Assembly: GCA_963556255.1 (NCBI GenBank)
Contig: OY744609.1
Span: 9,946,983 to 10,010,982 of the forward strand
Source: Allolobophora icterica
Taxonomy: Eukaryota; Annelida; Clitellata; Crassiclitellata; Lumbricidae
Direction: 5' to 3'
DNA length: 64,000 nucleotides
The notes beneath the pieces were generated by a model. The model saw nothing but the letters and a program-made list of their open reading frames with translations. It did no database searches and was not told the origin of the DNA. The number at the start of each line of letters is the position of its first letter. The stretch's first letter is position 1. Of the stretch, positions 10,627 through 21,624 are shown one piece after another. The translations under genes were made by a program, and so were the position numbers.

Positions 10627-12313
10627 CAGGGCCGTTTTTAACACAGGTGCAAACGGTGCGGCGCACCGAGGGCCCCTGAGTTTTGTGTAAAATTGATTAT
10701 CCAGCGAGACAACTCGAGGTAAAAGAGTCTTTCCTGGCTTTTCTCAATCTGCACATGGTTATGTGAACAAACTTTTAGTTGCTGTTTGCTAAATGTCGTA
10801 TGCAAGTCTCCGTCTCCGTCTCATTTCAAATTTCTGCAAAATTAGTAAGTGTAAGTGACAATGACAACCCATTGTTTTGGCGTTTTGTCAATGGAGAGCA
10901 ATCTAGCAAACGACTTACAACTGGACCAAGTTGTTGACGCTTTCATGTCACAAAAAGCTAGACGTGGGATTTGGACTGTCCAGAGGCACGTTTACGTATA
11001 CGTATTGGCGCACTAAGCGCGCGCCTAGGGCCCCAAATCTCGGAGGGCCCCAAACGAAAGAAAATATTTTTTCAATTATAAAAAATATCAATTTGTGAAT
11101 TTTGAATTATTTTAAATGTAACCTATTTTCTATATTTTTACAGTTTGGCATTCACGTAAAAGTACTTACTGTAATTTATAATTGTTTTGTTCATTTGGGC
11201 TAATAATTCAAACAAGTAGGCCTACTGTAGCCTATAGCACTTAGGCCCTATAAATGTTCTTGCGTCTTTTTAAAAAACTAAAATCATTGAATCAAATAAC
11301 TTTACATTCCTTGAAAATAGCTTCTATAACTACTCATAATTACAGTGCTGTTCAAATCAGATGGGAGAGTAGTCCAGAAAAAGGCCGAGTTGGGGGCATA
11401 TCAAGAGAGGAGGCAGAGCAGCCACTTTGTAGTGACTGGGGTCGAGAGAATCTGAGTTAGGATGATCTGGTGGAGCGGATTGCCTGGATGGTGAAGAGAT
11501 TATGGAGGTACTTAGACTGGGAATATTGTGGGGAGTTGTAGGTTAGTGACAGGACTTTGGAGTGGGTTCGATCTGGGACTATTAGCCAATAGAGTGATTT
11601 GAGGATGGGAGTGATATGATGATGTTTGGGCGTTCTAATGACATCTCTGGCTAGTGAGTTTTGGATGAGCTGCATACGCTTGATTTGGGTGGATTCAAAG
11701 TTAAGAGGGAATTGCAGTAATCAAGCTTTGAATGAACAATGGAGGTAGCAATGGTGGACGCAGGTTTAAGGTCGAGCATGAGCCGGATGCGTCGGAGATC
11801 ATGAATGTGCATGAAGCAGGTGCGCGAGAGGTTGGAGTTGTCATTAGAGCAGGAGAGATGTGGATCAAAAGTAATACCAAGATTGCGGACAGAGGAATCG
11901 GAGGTGAAGGTAAGAGACGAAGAGTTAGTCGATAGGTGTAAGGAAAGCTCAGGGATTTGCCTGATTTGGTCAAGGCCTATAGGATGATGGATGATATCCA
12001 TTGAGAGATTTGGTTAACAACGTTGAGTAATAATTATTGTGTGATGGAGGTGGAAAAAGAACTTGTCACAGTGTGTATGATTATAACTAAGGGATAAATG
12101 GGGTAAATGGGATATAAAAAAAACTCTCGACTCAGTGAACAGGTCATGCAGATAGCAACAGTAGGCCTAGCTACTCGAAAAGCCTTAGATATAATTTTTA
12201 AGTCGTACGCCGTAGGCCTACATGGTATTGGCAACCAACGGCCGCTCGACCGACATGGGGCCCCTTTTGGAACTTTTTGCACCGACCTTCGCGGAACCTT
12301 AAAAACGGCCCTG
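10627..12313. mobile_element. hAT element carrying a LINE fragment
   Basis: Perfect 15-bp inverted ends CAGGGCCGTTTTTAA are flanked by the perfect 8-bp duplication GGTGCCAG (10619-10626 and 12314-12321). Length 1687 bp. No intact transposase. The centre (about 11370-12001, minus) is a LINE ORF2 fragment, so this copy carries a nested retroelement. GGGCCCC blocks at 10669, 11030 and 12257 may be subterminal motifs. Confidence 0.88.
11370..12001 (-). mobile_element. LINE ORF2 C-terminal fragment (CR1/L2-like)
   Basis: Minus-strand frames read SSVRNLGITFDPHLS, KLDYCNSLL and QLIQNSLARDVIRTPKHHH then ITPILKSLYWL, followed by SPQYSQSKYL. These are hallmark motifs of the region after the reverse transcriptase in CR1/L2/Rex-type LINEs. 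There is a frameshift near 11660 and an internal deletion near 11455, since the sequence jumps from RSTRSS to the 3' terminal CSASSLD segment seen in copies at 54240 and 56570. Confidence 0.82.
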
Positions 12314-12541
12314 GGTGCCAGGTAAGAGTCCGGGGAGGTCAAGCAGAAAAGACAGCAGGGTGCTACGGTGGTAACCGGTGATGATGGTGGTTGTGTGGTG
12401 TCGCAGACTTGGAATCAGGATAGGATAGCTTGAAGCGTTCGGTAGGGCCTAATAGGGCCTATATCACTTGGTGGCGTCGTTAAAATAAACGAGGCCTAGG
12501 CTATCAATAATTATTTTCTCTCTCTTATTAAACGAACTCAC

Positions 12542-12670
12542 CGAATAGCTCCTCGATCTCTTCCTCCTCCGTTCTTCAGGCACGGGATTTTGTTCTTCAC
12601 TTGGGATCTTTAGATAGACAACCTCTCTGACTTGATGCAGCGCTCGTGTTTGAACTGGTGCTTTGCGCAT
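12542..12670 (-). CDS. Possible first coding exon of an unidentified gene
   Basis: A minus-strand frame starts with ATG at 12670, runs 43 codons in phase 0 and ends exactly at a consensus GTGAGT donor. The peptide begins MRKAPVQTRALHQVREVVYL and is rich in charged residues, with an RRRKRSRSYS end. It lies about 450 bp from the MCRIP start codon in divergent orientation, so a shared promoter is conceivable. I found no continuing exon and recognise no family. It could be chance or transposon-derived. Confidence 0.28.
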
Positions 12671-13125
12671 TGGCCTATAGTTTAAGTGCCGCTTTAGACA
12701 TTTCCGACCAGACGATTTCAGTTAAACTTCAACAGTCTCAGCATTATTCCACTTAAAACTATTATGAAGTGTAAGTAAGTATGTAGTAATATAATGCCTG
12801 CGAAATGAACCCTGTGTTGGCTTCCTGATATGCCGAAATCTAGTGGGGAATGGCCTGATTCAGTTAGACAAATTTTTTCCTTTTCAAATCAGAACCAGAC
12901 TGTACCTTAGGCTTTTATTAGCCAAAATCGATACAGTTCTTTCAAAAATTAACTTGAAGTAAAAGCGCTATAAAAGTAAAATTCGTTTGCATGCTACTAA
13001 TTCCGGTCTTGGATAGTCTCTGTATTCTAATCATTGTTTCTCCATACTAACGTTAGCTTGTGCTATTCCTTGGGTGTAATGTTTGTTTGAATGATTGTGT
13101 TTTCGAAGAATCTTTGTTAGAGATA

Positions 13126-13186
13126 ATGCAACAGGCAAATCCCTCTAGATCCAACCGAGGTTACACTTCTCGTGGTGGACAAAGAG
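13126..13186 (+). CDS. MCRIP exon 1, start codon and RGG segment
   Basis: ATG at 13126 is the first ATG with an open frame to a consensus GTACGT donor. It encodes MQQANPSRSNRGYTSRGGQR and leaves in phase 1. The following intron is about 2.7 kb. Confidence 0.75.
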
Positions 13187-14405
13187 GTACGTGTTTTTAA
13201 TTTCAGTTGCGTTAGAGATCTGTCTCGAGTAAGTGGACAGTCGATGAAGTAAGTAAGAAAGTAGCCTTTGTTTGCATGTTTGCTAACATAAGTTAGTTGG
13301 ATAATAAAATTGTTAGTTGCAACCAGTAAAGATAAGTAATGTGGAACTTTAATTGAGCTTTACCCTGTGTTGCCATATTTGACGACACTTTCGTTTCGGG
13401 TGCGTAGCGACTTCTCGAAAACCTGATCCCCAAAATCTATTTTCTAAGTAAAAGCAAAATTATGTGTGCAGATCTAACTTCGGGTTATTTTCTGAATATG
13501 CTATTCAGGAGATTAGCCAATTAGTCCATGCTACTTTTCAGGATTGCAAACAGTTGGTGGAAAATTTGTTTTCAGGAATCGGGTCTGATTTGCATTTTCG
13601 TTGGGGATTACCCCTTCATATTGAAGAGGGTAATTGCGATGTACTATGCTACCATACGCTATAATTTGTTTATACCACTTGTGTGAATTAACGACACTCA
13701 TGGCCTGAGAGATATCTGGAAGCTTTATCCTCTACCACCTGCAAGTGGGTGCCAGTCGCTGAACTTGGCCCGCATGCTGCCAAGTGCAGACTTCATTTTG
13801 CCGTTGTTCCAATCCTCGATGCAACTTGGACTGGAAGTGCTGATCAATGCTCAATGGGACTCTGTTGTTTGCAATATGTGTATGTTTTACCCATCAGTGG
13901 TGACTTTTCAAGTTCCGTGGGTAATCCCAAGCAAAAGGTCGGTTGCCATTGCTGTAATTGTAAGCAATATATAGCCAACTCAGACTTGGAGAGAAATTAA
14001 AGTGCTTTAAGCTACTGGAAAGACTGTTGTAAATAAGTCAGTAAGTAATCAGCAACAGCCAAATGCACAGTTTTTCAGACTGCTTCTTTGGTTTCAATAA
14101 GTTAAGACAATGCAAAAGTAACACAATTTTTCTCCCCATTTATTAATTAATTCACTGATTACAATAGTACTTCCGGTTGCTAGCAGTGCTCGGATTTTTC
14201 TGACAGTCTATTCTATTCTATATTGTTTCCAAGTTTCTCTGGGACATTTGGTGTTTTTGTTCTTTCACTATTGTTTTACAAACTTTCGACACCGCATAGA
14301 CAGCACTGTTGAGAGATAATTGTGGTGAATGCCGAAATGCATACATGCATACTTCCATGCTTCCTTCCATACATGCATGCATGCATGCATACATACATAC
14401 ATACA

Positions 14406-14436
<31 letters not shown>

Positions 14437-17400
14437 GTACATCCATGCACACACTCATACATAAATACATGCATTCGTATATACATACGTACATTACTAA
14501 TGTCTCCAGGTCTGTACAGGGTGGGTGTAGCCAGGCTTTTGTAGCCAGCTGTTGATGGCTGATAGCACTTCGAATACCAACTGATGTTTGCTGTAATGAG
14601 ATTTCATTAGGGCAGTTTAATGAGTAATCAGTTTTCTCCCATAGCTGCTTAACAGCATCCTGATATCCCTGCCTTGCCCAGAGCAATGTTCCAGAGGCCA
14701 GAGTCCATTTGTGTTGGTGTATCAAGTGTCTGTACGTAGAGATTGTTTCGTCACCGGAAAGGATAATTGTACATCCTTGTGACGGAGAAGAGCTCTCTTC
14801 TGGACCTGGTCTAACGGTTCCGGTCTTCTATGCACACAGACTGCATCAAAACATCCTGCTGGATCAACATTCCTCGACTCGCACAAGCTCTGCTTTGTTG
14901 CTAATTACACCAGACACTTGTTACTACGCACATCATTATGACACGAAATCCGTTGGCTACTGCGATTTTTTGCAGCTATCTTCTTTTTAAGGTTAAGGCG
15001 TGACTATGGTTAAGAATTTAAATATTTCCCAGTTCCATATACTTAGAACTATATGTATATGTTAGTAGTTGCAAAACTGTACAAAATTACTTTTACAGAC
15101 CTGTCTTCAGTGGAGTAAATAGAGTGAATACAAGTATTTAATGTAAATGAGTAAATAATGTGATTAAATTTTTTGAATTTTCGTATGTAGAGTTGAAACC
15201 AGTAAAAAGTATGATGCTTTTCTAACGTGTGTTTTGAATAGTTTTTCATTTCTTGAAATGTTATGCGTTTTTAAGAATTTTTGGTTGCACGTTTGGTTCT
15301 GTAAATGATTAAGAAAATTAAGTTGCTAAACTGCTTAACTCAGGGCTGCTTTGAGGAGTTGAGTTTACTGCATTAATACTGCAATGAACTGTGATTAATA
15401 AATGTTCTAATTGAATACTTTTTATCAGTAGGAATCAGTTAAGAGACTGCTTTCCTTCTCTTTATTATGCTTAGAACTGTGTGACACTGATATGAGGCAT
15501 GCAGTTGTCTAGTGGTTAGCATGATTGATACTGAGCTGGGAGATTGGGTTCAAATCCCTCCCGTATCAGACAGATATTTTGACATTTCTCTTCCACACTT
15601 GTCCCTTAGAGAACTTGGCTAGCAATGAACACTGACTGTACATTGTCAGTGTGAAGATCAGGTGGGAGGGAGAGGACTGGCCATCCGTCTTTATAAGCTG
15701 AGGCTAAGAAAATGAAGTTTTCAACACTTCATACCCATGGCTGTGTCTGCGGGTTAGCTTAGGGGACTACTGTTCTTTTTTTGTCAGTTTATTGGGTGTC
15801 TGATTGGGTAATTGTATAGAATTTGTTGCCAGAAAAACCTAACATTTTTGTTTTATTAATCATCTGTTGTTTTGATTTAAATAGCTCAATATTTCCATAA
15901 TGGCAGATGCCATGGAGGTTGGTTCCATTGCTGTTTCTTGAAAACCTAAAAGTATTTCATGCTGAATAACTGTGTTTCAACTGAATAGTTTTAGGTTTCT
16001 ACTTAAGGATGTTTGGTATTCATAATACAGAATTAGTCAGAGTTTTATTGCAGAAAGCAATTTTTTTGGTTCCTAGTGTATTTGTCTCAGCAAGTGGATG
16101 ATTTTATAAACTGCTCTTTGAATGCTTTAGAGCAAGTAAGTAAATATATTCGTTATTAACCAATTGCTAATCGCACTTTGGTGTACAGACATACTTTACA
16201 CATCCAACTTTTAAAATATATTAATTGTTTTCTTGTGCAGTTCTCATTTTACTTGCAAATTTGTTGCAGAAACAAGATATGTGTTTATTACTTGTGAAAT
16301 GTTGCATTTTTATTAATCAGTTGTGTGTTTGATTATAATTTATGTTTAAATAGCGCCAAATTTTCCCAACAGTAGAGGAGGGCACCAAGGTCTGTTATTT
16401 TCATCCTTTTGAAATCTAAATTTCTATTTTGTATGTATGTACAGTAGAGATATGTTATAGCATGCTTTAGTATAACATGTGTTATGATATAGCATCGCCA
16501 GGAACATGGCTCCAAAAATTAGACTCACTATAACGTGACCCTATTATCTGATGGTTCTTGATCTGGCTGCCAAAGATGGAGTCATAATGAGTTTCTGGTC
16601 TGCTTTGATTTTTCAACTTGGTCTGTGCTCTGTTTTTACATTTATAAAAAACTGTTGAGTGTTTTATTGTGTAAATTGTTTTTGTTTCTATGCACTCCTG
16701 GTAAATTACAACTGCATAAACATTAACACACTGAACGCGAGGTACGAGTTAACTCGTATGTCATTTCACGGGTCTAGGCGCGACGTACGAGATAACTCGT
16801 ACCTCAGTATACATCAGTTCCACAGCATCTATAGGCATATCCAGCGTGCTGGCAATCTATTCTGCCGCGTCTCTGTTACTACTATGGTGAGTACTGCCAT
16901 CTGCTGAATAGCAGAGAAAATTTTTTAATTTTAATTGTAATTTTTATTGTAACTGCAGCCATTAGACTACGCATATGTGCACTGTCAGAAGTCCGCGTTC
17001 TGGTAGTTATGTCGTCGCGTATTATATATGTTCTAAACAGTCAGGTTACTGTGGAGTAGAATAAAGTAGAGTAGAGCAATGAACAGTTTGAAACAACTAG
17101 ATTTGAATATTTTGATGATGTTTGCAACACGCGTGAACAGCGCAACGATACACGTTATATTTGCGGCGCATGTCGCCGCGTGTGCTTCTATGGCCTTCAC
17201 GCTTCAATGATTATCATTCAAATGCAGACTTTTAGTCAGTTTACTGTAGAGTAGAGTAGAGTAATAAGCAGTTTATTTGCATTTTCATTAATTTTATGTA
17301 GATTTTCAGAGTTACTGTCGATAATAAGTGACAATGGCCGTTGATATCCGATATCCTTACATTACCGATAATTGATTACAGGGCTGTACGCGTATTGGTA

Positions 17401-20400
17401 ATAATTTGGCCAGCTGCCAAAGTGTTAAATCAGTTTAAGCTAATGACAGTTTTTAAAATTACCTGTTACTCGCAATTCAACAGTTCGGATTCAGTTATGT
17501 AAACTATCTGCAAGATAACATCGGCATAGTTTATAGTCGAGTGTTGTTTGGTTTTGATTTGTGTTGTTACACTTATAGTGTATAATTTTCAAAATGGCAG
17601 ATGTTACTGGGGTTAGTTTATTTTGATTCTTTTGTAATCAGCTTCCTATTTCTTGTGCACATATTACAGATTACTTTCACTTAATCCTTTGTGGTTTTAT
17701 ATTGCAAACTTATTCAGAGTTATGTATGAATGAATTTATGAAATGTTTCTGTAAGTGGTTTTCAATTTTCTTGAGATTTTGGTACCAAAGCAGGAGTTAA
17801 GTTTGTTGTCAAAATCTGAACTTGTGAACTATCATAGAAAGTGTCTCTACTGTTTTATTGAATTTTTTGTTTTACTTTCTTAGCTTTTCACTGTTTCGTG
17901 GGTTCATTGATGCGAGTTTTTTTGGTTATATGTGTTTAATAGTATGGTTTCTTTTGGTCATCATAGTTTTCCAGTTAGGACGCCAGCGGGTCCAGATGCC
18001 CCAGCTAGGTTTAAGGCCTCGATTTCAAGGCCAGGGTAAGTTCTCAGTGTTTAAACTTCTGTTGAGTTGACGTCAACGGTCGACAGTGTTGTATCAGTTC
18101 ACGGGTACAGGTGGTTTCAAATGTTCTGCTGAAGATTTCATTATTTTGTTCACTTTCTTGCCAAGTTTACTGGGATTCTATGGGAACTTTGAGTACAAGC
18201 ATACAGCCTAACCAGTTTGATTTTCAAATGACTGAAATTTTAAATGTAGGTGCAGTCAGTTATTGTGTATGATGTTCTTTGGCCTGGCTATCTTCACTAT
18301 CTTCATGCTGTGGTACATGGAACGTATAATTGATCATCCTACCTTAGAGATGTTTTAGATAGTTATGTTCTAGTGCCTTTCAGAGGAAAATTATTTTGCA
18401 CAATGCCCAGATACATGCTGCTGCTAACTTACAAGAGAAGCTTCTTGGTGCATTGCTTCCGTGAATGATTGAAAACCATTATATTTGAGTGAAACTATTA
18501 TTTTTGAGTGAAAACCTTTCTAGTTGATTGAAAACCATTGTATTTGATTGAAAACATTTCTGTTTGATTGAAAACCATTCTGTTTGATTGAAAACCATTC
18601 TGTTTGATTGAAAACCATTCTGTTTGATTGAAAACCATTCTGTTTGATTGAAAACCATTCTGTTTGATTAATAAAACCATTCTATTTGATTGAAAACCAT
18701 TCCATTTTGTTGAAAACCATTCGGTTTCATTGAAAACCATTCAGTTTCATTGAAAACCATTCTACATGTACCTGATTGTGGTCTTGCGTTCTTGGGATGG
18801 AAGCACCTCCGAAGGCTCTCTGTTGAAAACCATTGTATTTGTACAAATTTGTGACTATGATTACAACAGTAATTGTTTAACTGCCAAACACGAGACGTAC
18901 TTGCTCGCTCTCAAGAATGCTCTTCTGCTCAGTGAATGAGCTTTTTCTGTTACTGGTCTTTGACTGTGGACTTTCATTTTGAGAAATATTTTTATAGTCA
19001 CAGATTGCCTTGCTGTGTTTGAACTGGGCTGTCATTGATTTAGATATTTTTATTAATCAGTTATGATTTTTTTCACTTATTTAGCACCAAATTTTCCAAA
19101 CAGACAGGGGCATGGAGGTTGGTTTATTCTAATATCTTGAAAGATTTTAAGATTTCTGCATTGTGCATTGTTTATTTTGATTTTGTACCTAATTTTGTTG
19201 AATATGATATTGAAGATTATTAGACTTTGATGCTGCAAGGCATTGTCGTTATTATTAGCTTATGAACTGAATTATTTTGCATGGCTCTTTTGAACAATTT
19301 TGATACTTTCAGTGTAGAAAAATGTCTGTGTGATTTTTGGTCATGCATTTTGTTGTGAATTTACTGTCCAAAACAAATTATAAGTTTTTTGTCTGAATCA
19401 CTAAAGTTTGTGTTTTATAACTATTTATATAGCACCAGAGTTCCAGAATGGCAGAGGACGTGGTGGAGGTTGGTTTGTTTTAGTTAGCTTTGAAACTTAT
19501 ACAAATGTGGATACTTTCAATGTAGGAACAAGTATTAATGGATTTTGTACACGGTTCTCAAGTGTTCTTGTGATGGTGCTGTCAAAATTAGCAAGTTTTA
19601 AAGTGTTCCTGATGGTTTGGTTCTGTTTCTGATTTGTACGTGTGTATGTATCTGTGTAACTGTTCATGTATGCATGTTTGTTTAACTTTTTAATGATGAG
19701 CGTGTTCTAAAATACATGGAAAACTAATCCCTCTTGTCGTTAAAGGATTAAAGTTTTGCTCAAAAGAGCTGCACCTGTGCCGTTGATCTAAAAAAGTGCA
19801 TTTTAAACATTTTAAAATCATTTGAAAATATGGTCCAAACATAGTCAGATGAGCAGGGCTGTAGTGGTAAAATTAGAGATGAGTACATGCTACCGGTGAG
19901 AAGTGGCGTCACTAGGGCTGGTGTCACCCTAAAAAAAAGTGATGACCTTTTTTTAGTAATTCGTCTCTGAAAAAGTTGATGACCTTTTTTTAGTCATTCG
20001 CCCTCAGAACCTTTCATTACCTTTCTTTTTTGTGGAAATTTCATTAGTCAGTGGCTATGCGGTCTCTAGAGAGGTAAGTATACGCTGTATACCCTCGCTA
20101 CAGCCATGAGTATACACTGTCTAGAGGTGAGTATACGCTGTATACCCGTGTATACCCTCGACTACAGCCCTGCAGATGAGGAATTTTCATTGATTTTACA
20201 ATTTATGTATGCTAATTGTTTCTCTTGGTCTGCACACCTATGTGGTAAGGACTTACTGCTGTGAACCATTGGCTCTGTTGTTCAGTATTTAGTATTTAGA
20301 TGTTTTAATATATTCTAGTGGCATAGACTTTGAACTTTGTTGTTTTAAGCTATGACACCTTTCAGAACTGTTGCTTTGTCAGATGTGTTTATCAGCCTAT

Positions 20401-21574
20401 CTTTTGTTTGATCATGCTAGTGTTTTTTCCACATCGGCAAAAGATCCAGTTCAGTCAGCAGTGTATCCAGCCCTTCTCTCGAGGGCAAGGTTAGTCTGGA
20501 GACATTAGAGCGTTTCAACACAGTTACATTACAAACTTTCGTTACTTAGATTAGAATAGCATTTGTATGTCATTAAGATGTACTTTTTTGGACATTTTAA
20601 GGTTCTGGAAATTCTTGATGTCAGTTTTTGTGGATTTGCAAAAAGAAGCTTTTCAAACCTTTGTCATACTGCATTAGTTGCCATGCATAACTGTCTTGAA
20701 AACTTTTGATGGACGTTGTATCCTGTTTGGTTTCCCAAGATAAAAAATTAACCGTAGAAACTATGAAAATTTTTGCTGTTAAGATCTTGTGTGTTTTAGC
20801 TAAAATGTGTATGATTTTTGTGAACATTTTCTGTTGTTTATTAAAAGTTTTAGCTGCTAACTTTGCTTTTGGAGATTATAACTGTTGAGAATTTGTTAGT
20901 GCAAACCACAATTCTACGTTGAATTGCTTATTCGAATTCTATATTAGTATATTAAGGTGTTTTTTTACAATGGTTCCCAGTTGGTGGTTTAATCGTATTC
21001 GGCTTTTTGAATGTGATGTTTACATGTAGTGGAATCTTACCGGTATAACGTTCAGATGTAAAAATGTTTTGCTGTGATAAAGAAGCATGTAACCATCAGG
21101 GGAAATGGTTTGGGGGTAAATTATTCTTGGATGGGAATTTTGGTAAAATTTTGTAAATGGTTTCTGTTTTTGCAATTCTAATATTTGGTATCCTGGTATA
21201 TGTGTGAGATTTTGAATTCTCGGTCTGTCAAAGTGAAAAGTGAAGTTTGTACTTTTATTAATTGGTGTTTGATTTTGTATTTGATGTACCAGCAAGTTTT
21301 CAGTGCAGACGAAATGGTAGAGGGCACAGAGGTTTGTCCATTCTGTCTTTTTAAACATAAACTATCTTATGGCATATATATTTATTCACTTTCTACTTGA
21401 ACATATATTGTATTGAAAGCACAAGTTCCTTCGCCTTTCTGTGATCACGTTCAGTTGCTGGTTGAAAAAACCTTTGTGTTCACACTTTACTGAATTTTCC
21501 TTACCTGTCATTATTTGAAAGGTGCTCATGTTTTAAGTTTCGCTTTGCTATGCCATATCAGTTGCCTGATTAAC

Positions 21575-21624
<50 letters not shown>

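Larger units (their letters stand above)
13187..15884. other. MCRIP intron 1, mostly unassigned
   Basis: It contains a tetranucleotide microsatellite (14338-14495) and a tRNA-SINE (15495-15745). Short open frames around 13464-14000 and 14500-14990 look like decayed transposon material, but I cannot place them in a family. Confidence 0.4.

Noticed and set aside
18480..18775. CRISPR-like regular repeat
   Set aside because: Units are directly adjacent without unique spacers, in an animal intron; it is a minisatellite.
20940..20985. Further degenerate MCRIP microexon (TTTACAATGGTTCCCAG then TTGGT)
   Set aside because: Faint resemblance to the other microexons, but no acceptor gives a phase-1 exon of suitable length.
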